This document shows positions 16,930-25,164 of a DNA stretch of 64,000 bases, one piece after another. Position numbers and translations under genes: made by a program. A model generated the notes under the pieces. The model saw only the letters and a list, made by a program, of their open reading frames with translations, made no database searches and had not been told where the DNA came from. The stretch lies in contig OX246690.1 of NCBI GenBank assembly GCA_945909635.1, positions 1,674,001-1,738,000 on the forward strand. The letters are read 5' to 3'. This DNA is from Clostridioides difficile_A (lineage in GTDB: Bacteria > Bacillota > Clostridia > Peptostreptococcales > Peptostreptococcaceae). Each line of letters begins with the position of its first letter. Position 1 is the stretch's first letter.

Positions 16930-18024
16930 ATGAAAAATATAGTTGGAAAGCCACAAACGATAAAAAAAGTAAATGAAGATTTAATAAAAAACATTATAAA
17001 AAATGAAGGTCCTATAACGAAGCCAGAAATTTCAAGTATTACTGAATTGAGTTTAGCTACAGTTAATAAAATTGTAGAACAATTAGCCTTAAAAAATGAG
17101 GTAAAAGTAAGTGGATTAAGTGAGTCTACTGGAGGAAGAAGAGCACAATTATTTGAAATAAATGCAAATTTGGAACACATAATAGCTTTATATTATTATA
17201 GAAATAGCTGTATAGGAGTAGTTGCAAATTTATTAGGGGATATAACTTATCAAGAGGAATTTGACATAAGAATGGATACCTATGAAAACGTTAACCAAGA
17301 TACTTTTTTTGTTATAGATACTTTAATAGAAAAGGTAAGAGAAAACAGTATAAGAGCTATTGGGATTGGAGTTCCAGGAGTTGTAAAAAATGGTGTGGTT
17401 AAGAATATACCAACTATAAAAAGTTGGGAAGGTATAAACCTAGAGACTTTAATAAAGAGTAAATACAATACTAAAGTATTTATAGAAAATGATACAAATA
17501 TTACTACTATTGGAATTTACCAAAAACAGTATAAAGATGAATATAAAAATATGGCTCTTATGTATTTAGAAGATGGTATTGGTTCAGGGATAGTTATAAA
17601 TGGCGAGTTATATTTAGGTTCCACAAATTTTGCTGGAGAATTAAGTTATTTAAATATGGAGTTTAATAAGTATAATTATGAAAACTTAAATATTGAAGAT
17701 TATATTTTAAGTTTAAGAAAAAGATATTTGGAGAGCAAGGATAATAATTTTAAAAAAGAAGTCTTATCAATAATATCAAATTTTGTAAGAACTCTTGTAT
17801 GTGTCTTAAATCCACAAGCTATGATTATACAATGCAGTATATTAACTGAGGCTGATATGGAATTTATAGAGAAAGATGTAAGTAAGAGTGTGGGAGAAGA
17901 AAATTTCCCTAAATTAATAAAAGTAGAGTCACTGAGAGAAGGAAGTATAAATGGAGTAATTAGTATGTGTTTAAAAGAAACTGACTATCAATATTCCTTG
18001 TCTAATAAAAAAGGAGGATATTAA
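16930..18024 (+). CDS. ROK-family transcriptional repressor (NagC/XylR type)
   Basis: This 364-residue protein has an N-terminal winged helix (EGPITKPEISSITELSLATVNKIV, residues about 25-50, then GGRRAQLFEIN) and a ROK sugar-kinase-like domain with IGIGVPGVVKNGVVKNIP, VFIENDTNITTIG and GIGSGIVINGELYLGSTNFAGELSY. The zinc-binding GHxxxxxxxxxxCxCGxxGC motif of active ROK kinases is absent, which fits a repressor. I start at the ATG preceded by AAGGTG, 9 bases inside the longest frame. It heads the operon ROK-kinase-glycosidase-ABC importer and probably senses that system's sugar. Confidence 0.88.
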   Translation: MKNIVGKPQTIKKVNEDLIKNIIKNEGPITKPEISSITELSLATVNKIVEQLALKNEVKVSGLSESTGGRRAQLFEINANLEHIIALYYYRNSCIGVVANLLGDITYQEEFDIRMDTYENVNQDTFFVIDTLIEKVRENSIRAIGIGVPGVVKNGVVKNIPTIKSWEGINLETLIKSKYNTKVFIENDTNITTIGIYQKQYKDEYKNMALMYLEDGIGSGIVINGELYLGSTNFAGELSYLNMEFNKYNYENLNIEDYILSLRKRYLESKDNNFKKEVLSIISNFVRTLVCVLNPQAMIIQCSILTEADMEFIEKDVSKSVGEENFPKLIKVESLREGSINGVISMCLKETDYQYSLSNKKGGY

Positions 18025-18025
18025 T

Positions 18026-18976
18026 GTGAGATATTTGATTTCAATAGATGGAGGAGGAACAAAAACAAAATTTTGTGTAAGTGATTTAGATGGAAACATA
18101 CTTAAAGAGTACACTACTGGTTCAACTAATTACAAGTCAGTTGGAATACAAAAAACATATGAAAATATTAATAATGGGTTTGAGAAAATATTAAAAGATT
18201 TACATATTAATTATGATGATATTGAGTACACTGTATTTGGGATATCAGGATGTGATTCTCCTAATGATTATAAAATTATAATGGATGAGATATTAAAAAT
18301 TGGACTTAATAAAGAAAAAATGTATCTAGTAAATGATGCAGTGTTAGCCTTTTATGCACAAACTGATACTCCTGGTTTAGTAATTGTAGCTGGGACAGGT
18401 TCGATTGTATTAGGAATTAGAGAAGATGGAGAAATATATAGAGTTGGTGGATGGGGATATAATTTTAGTGATTTGGGCTCTGGATATGATATAGGAAGAA
18501 AATTATTAAAGAAGGTCTTACTTTATTGTGATGAGTGTCATGAGTATAGTGATTTATTTAATTGTGTCTTATATTTCTTTAATGCAGATAGCTTTGAAAA
18601 ACTTACATATATGATTACTGAAATAAATAACAATGTTGAAATAGCAAATTTAGCTTCATTAGTGATTGATTGCGCTGAACAAGGAGATAAATTAGCTATT
18701 GAAATATTAAGAGAGTCATCAATTGAATTATCTAAATTAGCTCAAGTAATATTAAGTAAAATCTATAATTCAATGAAAAAGGATAAAAATGAAATAAATA
18801 TAGTCTTGTCTGGTGGAACATTAAACAGAACTATATATGCTCAAATGTTAATGAATAATTTAAAAGCAGAAAACATAGATAAAAAATTAAACTTTATACT
18901 TCAAGAAAATCAGCCTGTATATGGAGGTATAAGACTTGCTATGGCATTAGCTGATAGGAGGGTCAAACATGGATAG
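18026..18976 (+). CDS. BadF/BadG-type ATPase, putative N-acetyl-hexosamine kinase
   Basis: This 316-residue protein has the ASKHA fold with phosphate-1 loop ISIDGGGTKTKFCVSD, VFGISGCDSPNDY, VNDAVLAFYA, the phosphate-2 loop VIVAGTGSIVLG and GGWGYNFSDLGSGYDIGRKLL, and the adenosine motif VLSGGTLNRTIYAQM. This is the pattern of the BadF/BcrAD group, which includes mammalian and bacterial N-acetylglucosamine kinases. It starts with GTG 1 base after the ROK stop, with AAGGAGGA upstream, so the two are translationally coupled. In this operon it most likely phosphorylates the imported amino sugar; the sugar is not proven. Confidence 0.85.
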   Translation: MRYLISIDGGGTKTKFCVSDLDGNILKEYTTGSTNYKSVGIQKTYENINNGFEKILKDLHINYDDIEYTVFGISGCDSPNDYKIIMDEILKIGLNKEKMYLVNDAVLAFYAQTDTPGLVIVAGTGSIVLGIREDGEIYRVGGWGYNFSDLGSGYDIGRKLLKKVLLYCDECHEYSDLFNCVLYFFNADSFEKLTYMITEINNNVEIANLASLVIDCAEQGDKLAIEILRESSIELSKLAQVILSKIYNSMKKDKNEINIVLSGGTLNRTIYAQMLMNNLKAENIDKKLNFILQENQPVYGGIRLAMALADRRVKHG

Positions 18977-20153
18977 AAAAAAAGTGATAGTACAAATTTT
19001 TACAGGTGGATTTAAAAATAAAGAAATAAAATTTAATGATATAAAATGTAAGCTATTAGAATTGATGGAATATATTGATATAGAAAAGGTTATCATGGGT
19101 TGGAATGTAGATAAAGAGTTATATATAAAAACTAAAAAATTGTTAAATAAATATAGTGTTGAATTATATCTTTGGTTACCATGCTTTTCGGAAATAGGAT
19201 TGCTTGAAAAAAGTAATTTACTAATTGATTATACTGGAAAAGAAATTAAGGGATATACTTTACAAGAAGATGAGAATTTTGAATTTTATTGTCCAAATAA
19301 TAAGGAAAATATAGAAAATGTAAAGAAAATATATAGTACTTATTTTAGTGAAATTGAATTTGATGGAATTTTTCTAGATAAGATAAGGTATGCTTCTTTT
19401 TCGAATAAGTTAAATGGTGTTTTTAATTGTTTTTGTAAAGATTGTTTAAATATATATGAAAAAAATAATATAGATAAAAAATCATTAATAATAGAAATGA
19501 ATAATGTATCTAATGAAGTGATAAGTAATGAAGATACTCCATTTGGCATAACAGAATACATTAATGGAAAATACAAATTTGAAAATAAAATATGGGAAAA
19601 TTTTTTCGAAATAAAAAATCAAAGTATATACAATGCATTAGTAGATATAAGTAGTTATTTTAAAGATAAAGGATTGAAAATAGGCATAGATACTTTTTCT
19701 CCCTTTATTTCTTACTTTACAGGTCAAGATTTAGAAAGGCTACAAGAGGTAGCTGATTTTATAAAACCGATGATGTATAGAATTACAAAAGCTCCAGCAG
19801 GTTTACCATTTGAATTTGAAAAACTTATTGATGAATCTGTACAGGAAAATAAAGAGATTGTAAAACAAAAATTCTTAGATATTTTAGGGATTACAGAGTA
19901 TGAAGGGGATGTATATCCCATAAAATTTGTACTAGAAGAAATAAATTTTATGACAAAAAATCTTACTAAAGATATATATGTAGGCATTGAAATTAATAAA
20001 AAAGAAATTATAGCTCCTGTTACACCTAAATATATAAGTGAAAATATTTTAAATATAAATAAGACAGCAGTAAAAGGATATGTTTTATCTTGGGACTTGT
20101 TATCAGCACCAAAAGAAAATATTGATGAAATTATAAAATGGTTTAGGAATTAG
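18969..20153 (+). CDS. Glycoside-hydrolase-like TIM-barrel protein, uncharacterised
   Basis: This 394-residue protein has no signal peptide. I do not recognise an exact family, but FDGIFLDKIRYASF (about residue 130) is the strand-plus-Asp pattern of GHL-type putative glycoside hydrolases. CFCKDCLNIYEKN resembles the Cys motif common in that group, and the later GLKIGIDTFSPFISYF and IKPMMYRITKAPAG strands complete a barrel. Related proteins are seen next to sugar importers. It overlaps the kinase gene by 8 bases and is followed 12 bases on by the ABC ATPase, so it belongs to the same operon and probably cleaves an imported disaccharide or glycoside inside the cell. The reaction is inferred. 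Confidence 0.65.
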   Translation: MDRKKVIVQIFTGGFKNKEIKFNDIKCKLLELMEYIDIEKVIMGWNVDKELYIKTKKLLNKYSVELYLWLPCFSEIGLLEKSNLLIDYTGKEIKGYTLQEDENFEFYCPNNKENIENVKKIYSTYFSEIEFDGIFLDKIRYASFSNKLNGVFNCFCKDCLNIYEKNNIDKKSLIIEMNNVSNEVISNEDTPFGITEYINGKYKFENKIWENFFEIKNQSIYNALVDISSYFKDKGLKIGIDTFSPFISYFTGQDLERLQEVADFIKPMMYRITKAPAGLPFEFEKLIDESVQENKEIVKQKFLDILGITEYEGDVYPIKFVLEEINFMTKNLTKDIYVGIEINKKEIIAPVTPKYISENILNINKTAVKGYVLSWDLLSAPKENIDEIIKWFRN

Positions 20154-20165
20154 TGGGGTGATATA

Positions 20166-21662
20166 GTGAGTAAAATATTGGAAATGCAACAAATATTTAA
20201 AAGTTTTGGAAAAGTAGATGTTTTAAATGGTATAGATTTCGAATTAGAAAAGGGAGAAGTAAGAGCTCTTTTGGGAGCTAATGGTGCAGGAAAATCTACA
20301 CTTATTAAAATTTTAGGAGGAGTTCATGCTCAAACTAAAGGTAAAGTAATCCTAAAGGGTAAAGAAATTATGTTTAAAAATCCACATCATTCTAAAGAAA
20401 ATGGTATTAGTATAATTTATCAAGAATTAAGTTTAATACCAACACTTACAGTTATAGAAAACGTTTTTCTTGGTAGGGAAACTTTAAAGGGAATTGTGTT
20501 TTTAAATAAGAAAGATATGCTAGAAGAATATATGAAGATTTGTGAAGATTTTGATTTTAATATAGACCCACATATAGTAGTGTCCAATTTGAGCGTAGCA
20601 AATCAACAAATGGTTGAGATAATGAAAGCAGTTTCATGTAATTCTGAAATTATCATAATGGATGAGCCAACAACATCACTTACTAATAATGAAAAAGAAG
20701 GACTGTTTAAAATAATAAACAGATTAAAATCTAAAGGGAAAACTATAGTTTATATTTCTCATATATTAGAGGAAGTGTTTAAGGTATGTGATAGTACAAG
20801 TATAATGAAAAATGGAGTTATGATTGGAACTTATGATGTAAAAGATTTAAATAAATTAAAAATAACTCAACTTATGACAGGTGATGATAATCACAAACTT
20901 ATTGAGAAAAAGGATTATACATTTGCAAAGTATGAAGAACCCCCAGTACTAGAAGTTGAGAATATAAGTTGGTCTAATAAAATAAAAGATGTTTCATTTA
21001 AAGTTTATAGAGGTGAAGTTGTAGGTCTTGCAGGTCTTGTAGGTTCAAGAAGAACTGAAATAATAAATTTGATATTTGGGATAGAGAATAAAGATAGTGG
21101 AGATATATTTATTAATGGTAAAAAAGTAGATATAACATCTCCTAAAATTGCTATAAAGAATAAAATAGGATTGATTCCTGAAGATAGAAAAAATCTGGGG
21201 TTAATTTTAGAGCAGGCTATATATACTAATTCAGCATCAGTACAAATTGACAAATTTAAGAAACTATTGTTTATAGATAGAAATAGAGAAATTGAATTTT
21301 CTAAAAAAGGAGTTAAAGAACTAGGAATAAAAATTAGTGATGTAAAACAAGAGGTAAAGGAACTTAGTGGTGGAAACCAACAAAAAGTAGTAGTTTCTAA
21401 ATGGCTGGACAAAGATTTAGATTTAATAATATATGATGAACCGACAAAAGGAATAGATATTGCTGCGAAAGAAGATATTTTTAATACAATAAAGGAATTT
21501 TCAAGTAAAGGAATAGGAGTAATATTTATATCTTCTGATTTAGAAGAAGTAATAAGAGTAAGTGATAGAATTTTAGTAACTAGAGAAGGTTCTATTGTAG
21601 ATGGTTTAAAAAATGAAAATATAAAGGTTCAAGACATAATGAACAGTATATTTAATGTATAA
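20166..21662 (+). CDS. Sugar ABC importer ATP-binding protein (RbsA/MglA type)
   Basis: This 498-residue tandem ATPase belongs to the CUT2 class. The first half has Walker A GANGAGKST, the signature-like LSVANQQMVEI and Walker B IIIMDEPTTSL. The second half has a degenerate Walker A (LAGLVGSRRTEI, no GKT), signature LSGGNQQKVV and Walker B LIIYDEPTKGID. A degenerate second site is usual in RbsA and MglA. It starts with GTG behind GGGGTGAT. It drives sugar uptake with the next two genes, all on one strand. Confidence 0.93.
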   Translation: MSKILEMQQIFKSFGKVDVLNGIDFELEKGEVRALLGANGAGKSTLIKILGGVHAQTKGKVILKGKEIMFKNPHHSKENGISIIYQELSLIPTLTVIENVFLGRETLKGIVFLNKKDMLEEYMKICEDFDFNIDPHIVVSNLSVANQQMVEIMKAVSCNSEIIIMDEPTTSLTNNEKEGLFKIINRLKSKGKTIVYISHILEEVFKVCDSTSIMKNGVMIGTYDVKDLNKLKITQLMTGDDNHKLIEKKDYTFAKYEEPPVLEVENISWSNKIKDVSFKVYRGEVVGLAGLVGSRRTEIINLIFGIENKDSGDIFINGKKVDITSPKIAIKNKIGLIPEDRKNLGLILEQAIYTNSASVQIDKFKKLLFIDRNREIEFSKKGVKELGIKISDVKQEVKELSGGNQQKVVVSKWLDKDLDLIIYDEPTKGIDIAAKEDIFNTIKEFSSKGIGVIFISSDLEEVIRVSDRILVTREGSIVDGLKNENIKVQDIMNSIFNV

Positions 21663-21684
21663 AAAATGAAAATGGAGGACTGAG

Positions 21685-22635
21685 ATGAAAAAGGCTTTTG
21701 AGAAATTGAATTTAAGAGATTATGGAGTATTGCTAGGTTTTTTGGCTTTATGTATAGCCATAAGCATTGCAACTCCATCATTTTTAGGTAAGCAAAATAT
21801 ACTTAATCTTTTACGACAATCTTCTATAATTGGAATAATTTCAGCGGGTATGACTTTTGTTATAATATCTGGCAACTTTGATATATCAGTTGGAGCAGTA
21901 GCAGCTCTTGCAGGTGCTATAACAATGAAATTTGCAACTGGTGGAACTAACTTGCTTGTATCTATGTTTTTAGGTATAGCAATTTGTGCAGTAATAGGAT
22001 TAATCAATGGGATAGTAGTTGCCAAGATAAATGTACCATCGTTAATAGCCACTATGGCTATGGTCACTATTGTAAGAGGATTACTATTGATGCTTACAGG
22101 AGGATATCCAATTACTGAAAATATACCAATACTTGATTACATTGGAAATGGATACTTGTTTAATATACCAATACCAGTAGTAATTTTCTTTATAGTAGTG
22201 TTAGTTTCATTTATTGTACTTAATAAAACTAAGTTTGGTAGATATGTTTATTCTGTAGGGGGAAATCAAGAAGCAAGTAAACTTAATGGTATAAATGTAG
22301 ACTCTCATAAAATAAAAGTATTTATTATTAATGCTATACTTGCAGGGATAGCTGGTATTGTACTAACTGGAAGACTTGGGACTGCAACTGCAATTGCAGG
22401 TGAAGGGTATGATATGGATGCAATTGCATCTGTAGTAATAGGAGGTACGTCAGTAGCAGGAGGCTCTGGCTCTGTACTTAAAACTGTTATAGGTGTGTTA
22501 CTTATGAGTGTTATAAACAACAGTTTTAACCTTCTTGGAATAGATGTATATTTCCAATACATATTTAAAGGATTAATAATTTTAGCAGCAGTTGGATTTG
22601 ATTCTTATAGCAAGAAGAAGCTTGCTTCAAGATAA
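21685..22635 (+). CDS. Sugar ABC importer permease (RbsC type)
   Basis: This 316-residue membrane protein has eight to ten hydrophobic segments and RbsC-family marks: GIISAGMTFVIISGNFDISVGAVAAL, INGIVVAKINVPSLIATMA, and GGTSVAGGSGSVLKTVIGVLL near the C-terminus. It forms the channel for the ATPase before it and the lipoprotein after it. GGAGG precedes the ATG and the gaps on either side are about 22 bases, consistent with one operon. Confidence 0.93.
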   Translation: MKKAFEKLNLRDYGVLLGFLALCIAISIATPSFLGKQNILNLLRQSSIIGIISAGMTFVIISGNFDISVGAVAALAGAITMKFATGGTNLLVSMFLGIAICAVIGLINGIVVAKINVPSLIATMAMVTIVRGLLLMLTGGYPITENIPILDYIGNGYLFNIPIPVVIFFIVVLVSFIVLNKTKFGRYVYSVGGNQEASKLNGINVDSHKIKVFIINAILAGIAGIVLTGRLGTATAIAGEGYDMDAIASVVIGGTSVAGGSGSVLKTVIGVLLMSVINNSFNLLGIDVYFQYIFKGLIILAAVGFDSYSKKKLASR

Positions 22636-22656
22636 AAAATAAGGAGGGATTTTTTT

Positions 22657-23619
22657 ATGAAAAAATTAATGAAACATTTAGCATTGTTGCTATCACTTGT
22701 TATGATATTTGGTTTGGTTGGTTGTTCAAATGGTGGTGACAAAGAAAAAAATGGAGAAAAGAAAATAGCAGTATTACTACCAGGTTCAACGGGTTACTTT
22801 GTAGCAACTAAACAAGGTATAGATGCAAAATCTAAAGAATTAGGTGTAAATGTAGAATATGCAGATGCTCAATGGGATGCTAGTAAACAATTGTCACAAG
22901 CTGAAGATTTTATGGCTAAAGGTGTAGATATGATTGCATTGTGTGGAGTTGATTCTGCTGTGAGCGAGAGAATAGTTAAAGCTGCTAATGATTCAGAGGT
23001 TCCTATAATAGCATTTACAAATTCTATAGGAAGTAACCCAACAGGAGAATTCAAAGGTTTAGTTACATATATAGGACAAAATGAGGAAGAGACAGGAGCT
23101 TTAACAGGTAAAATTGCTAAAAACTTGTTAGGAGAAGCTGGTGGAAAAGCTGTGTTAATAGAAGGTGTTCCAGGGACTACTCCACAAGTATTAAGAAAAA
23201 AAGGTCTTGAAAAAGAATTAAAAGATAGCAATATACAAATAATTTATAATCAAACTTCAAATTGGGAAAAAGAACAAGCTTTAAAAGTAACAGAAGACTT
23301 AATTCAAAAGAAAACTGATTTTAATGTTATAATATGCCAAGACGATAACTCTGCTACAGGAGCAGGACAAGCCTTAAAGGATGCTGGTCTTAAAGATAAA
23401 GTTAAAGTTATAGGTTTGGGTGGAAGTAAAGATGGATTAAAAGCTATAACTGATGGATTAATAGATGGAACAACATATATGTCTGCAGTGGAAGAAGGAG
23501 CATTAGTTGTAGAAAAAGCATCTAAGATTTTAAAAGGTGAAAAAGTAGAACCTGTTACACAAATTAAGCAAGTTGAAGTTAACAAGGATAACATTTCAGA
23601 ATTTAAAGGTGAGTGGTAA
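22657..23619 (+). CDS. Sugar-binding lipoprotein of the ABC importer (RbsB type)
   Basis: This 320-residue protein has a lipoprotein signal peptide with lipobox LVGC (Cys23), a short Gly/Lys-rich linker, then a periplasmic-binding-protein-type fold: IAVLLPGSTGYFVATKQGI, ADAQWDASKQLSQAEDFMAKGVDMIAL, FNVIICQDDNSATGAGQAL and VIGLGGSKDGLKAITDG. It is anchored outside the membrane and captures the sugar. It is the last gene of the operon, followed by a terminator. The specific sugar cannot be read from the sequence; the ROK regulator and BadF-type kinase favour an N-acetylated or amino sugar. Confidence 0.93.
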   Translation: MKKLMKHLALLLSLVMIFGLVGCSNGGDKEKNGEKKIAVLLPGSTGYFVATKQGIDAKSKELGVNVEYADAQWDASKQLSQAEDFMAKGVDMIALCGVDSAVSERIVKAANDSEVPIIAFTNSIGSNPTGEFKGLVTYIGQNEEETGALTGKIAKNLLGEAGGKAVLIEGVPGTTPQVLRKKGLEKELKDSNIQIIYNQTSNWEKEQALKVTEDLIQKKTDFNVIICQDDNSATGAGQALKDAGLKDKVKVIGLGGSKDGLKAITDGLIDGTTYMSAVEEGALVVEKASKILKGEKVEPVTQIKQVEVNKDNISEFKGEW

Positions 23620-23640
23620 AAGATAGTAAATAAAATTTGT

Positions 23641-23680
23641 AGAGTTACTTTATATAGTTTCTAAAGTAACTCTTTTTTTG
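23641..23680 (+). terminator. Terminator of the ROK/sugar importer operon
   Basis: AGAGTTACTTT (23641-23651) and AAAGTAACTCT (23663-23673) pair perfectly, with seven Ts after them. Confidence 0.88.
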
Positions 23681-23816
23681 TGGACTTAGTTATAGATTGT
23701 TGGATAGTATTTCTAAACAAATAAAAAATTAATATAAACAAAGACTTAATTATACTAAATTATAAGTCAAATTAATATAAACTTTTGTAAAAAAGGAAAA
23801 CGTCTGAGGTGTTGGA

Positions 23817-23903
23817 ATGACTGTGTTATATAGATGGGTTGAAAAAAACATAAAAAAACATAAAAAAATTGTTGAAAAAAACATAAAAATTTTGTATAAT
23901 TAA
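23817..23903 (+). CDS. Possible 28-residue basic micropeptide with internal repeat
   Basis: An ATG at 23817 opens 28 codons ending at TAA 23901-23903, with GAGGTG 6 bases upstream. The peptide is Lys-rich and contains the unit VEKNIK twice, reflecting a DNA direct repeat GTTGAAAAAAACATAAAA at 23838-23855 and 23871-23888. It has no hydrophobic span, so it is not a membrane toxin. The last third overlaps a promoter for the next gene. Whether it is translated is uncertain; it could be only a repeat-containing leader. Confidence 0.3.
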   Translation: MTVLYRWVEKNIKKHKKIVEKNIKILYN

Positions 23904-23945
23904 AGATTCGAAAAGTGCGGTATACAAAGTCATTTCTTTTGTATA
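23872..23945 (+). promoter_or_regulatory. Promoter and downstream inverted repeat of the YitT gene
   Basis: TTGAAA (23872-23877) and TATAAT (23895-23900) are 17 bases apart. About 20 bases downstream TATACAAA (23921-23928) and TTTGTATA (23938-23945) form an inverted repeat in the 5' UTR, possibly an operator or RNA hairpin. Confidence 0.5.
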
Positions 23946-23981
23946 TAATATATATAAATTAAGAAAAAGGAAGGGATATGT

Positions 23982-24614
23982 ATGGCCAGGCGGTTATTTT
24001 TAGAAAGGATTGGACTTATATTTTTAGGTTCAGCAATATTGGCATTTGGAGTTTACAATTTTTATTATTTAAACAACATAACAGAAGGTGGAGTGTTAGG
24101 TATTTTACTACTGCTAAAAAATTTATTCAATATACAGCCAGCAATAGCAAATGTTGTAATAGATGGTTTACTACTTTTAGTAGGATATAAATTTTTCGGT
24201 AAAAAATTCCTTATATATTCAATAGTAGCTTCTATAACTTTTTCAGTGTTATATGATTTATTTGAAGCTATAGGACCTCTGGTACCACAATCACAAAATA
24301 TGCTTTTATCAACTGTTTTGGCAGGTGTAACTGTTGGAACTGGTGTAGGGATAGTAGTAAAAGCAGGTTGTGCATCAGGAGGAGACGATGCTTTAGCATT
24401 AGTAATTTCTAAGACTACATCTTTGAACATAGGGCAAGTTTATTTAGCAACAGATGTTATTGTATTGTTGTTATCATTATTTTATCTATCAGCATTTGAT
24501 ATATTTTATTCTTTGATTGCTGTTACAATTAGTGGTAAAGTAATTGATTTTATTTATTATCATGGCAAAAGTTTAGATATGGATATAAGTAATGACATAG
24601 TTCCAGAATGTTAA
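23982..24614 (+). CDS. YitT-family membrane protein
   Basis: This 210-residue protein has five to six hydrophobic segments and the YitT (DUF161) signatures: LGSAILAFGVYNFYYLNNITEGGVLGI and VGIVVKAGCASGGDDALAL. The family often has a cytosolic DUF2179 domain at the C-terminus; here the protein stops soon after the last membrane segment, so that domain is missing. Family function is unknown, with transport suspected. GGAAGGG lies 6 bases before the ATG. It is a single gene between two terminators. Confidence 0.85.
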   Translation: MARRLFLERIGLIFLGSAILAFGVYNFYYLNNITEGGVLGILLLLKNLFNIQPAIANVVIDGLLLLVGYKFFGKKFLIYSIVASITFSVLYDLFEAIGPLVPQSQNMLLSTVLAGVTVGTGVGIVVKAGCASGGDDALALVISKTTSLNIGQVYLATDVIVLLLSLFYLSAFDIFYSLIAVTISGKVIDFIYYHGKSLDMDISNDIVPEC

Positions 24615-24642
24615 TATAAATTAAATAACATTAGCTTTTATT

Positions 24643-24670
24643 AAAGATGGCAAATTTGCCATCTTTTTTT
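24643..24670 (+). terminator. Terminator of the YitT gene
   Basis: AAAGATGGC and GCCATCTTTTTTT form a tight hairpin with T tail, 29 bases after the stop codon. Confidence 0.9.
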
Positions 24671-24921
24671 GCGTTTATATATTTGTAGTAGGTATTTCTT
24701 AATCGAGATTTTTATAAATTTAGGATAAGAAATTGTATTGAAATTGCTAGGAATACGGTTGCTAGATGTATATTTTAAAAACTCAATTTTATATTTATGA
24801 AATACTAATCAGTAACAGATGTTTCTTAATCCTATCTTTATACCTAAAATGATAAGATAAATGAAGTAGCAATACAAAACTAAAATTTGTAAAAGAAATT
24901 AAAGTAAATGGAGGAGTTAAA
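24671..24921 (+). promoter_or_regulatory. Long leader region of the kdp operon
   Basis: About 250 bases without a gene precede the first kdp micropeptide. TTTCTTAATC occurs twice (24695-24704 and 24832-24841). The inverted form GGATAAGAAA lies between them, so the first copy can pair across an AT-rich spacer. I could not match it to the c-di-AMP (ydaO) riboswitch consensus, and no kdpDE genes are in the window. It may hold KdpE-like binding sites or a new leader. Confidence 0.4.
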
Positions 24922-25017
24922 ATGTTGGATATAGTTATGATAGCATTGTTACTCATAGGATTTATTTCCATGAAGTTGCTTGCTGACTGGTGTGGGAAAC
25001 AAACAGAAAAAAAATAA
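24922..25017 (+). CDS. 31-residue membrane micropeptide at the head of the kdp operon
   Basis: An ATG behind GGAGGAG opens a 31-codon frame. The peptide has one hydrophobic helix (VMIALLLIGFISMKLLA, residues 5-21) and a charged tail ending in CGKQTEKK. It lies 23 bases before kdpF. The ribosome site and the operon position support real translation. It may be an extra small subunit or a leader peptide for the Kdp pump. I do not know a named family for it. Confidence 0.6.
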   Translation: MLDIVMIALLLIGFISMKLLADWCGKQTEKK

Positions 25018-25040
25018 TGTAATGTATGGAGGGATTACCT

Positions 25041-25118
25041 ATGTGGTTTCTGGCAGTTGTAATTATAATGTTAATAATATATTTGGTGTATGCGCTTATT
25101 AATCCTGAAAAATTTTAA
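25041..25118 (+). CDS. kdpF: KdpF, small stabilising subunit of the Kdp pump
   Basis: This 25-residue peptide starts behind GGAGGG and consists of one transmembrane helix (FLAVVIIMLIIYLVYALI) ending INPEKF, the typical KdpF tail. In E. coli KdpF is a short single-span peptide that stabilises the KdpFABC complex in the membrane. Its position just before kdpA and its length agree with that family. Confidence 0.85.
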   Translation: MWFLAVVIIMLIIYLVYALINPEKF

Positions 25119-25164
25119 ACAGTATAAGGCTAATAAGTAAGCTGAATTGGGGGGAACAATTTTT

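Noticed and set aside
24671..24921. c-di-AMP (ydaO) riboswitch before kdp
   Set aside because: Expected from other Firmicutes, but none of the conserved GGGUAGG-type blocks are present.
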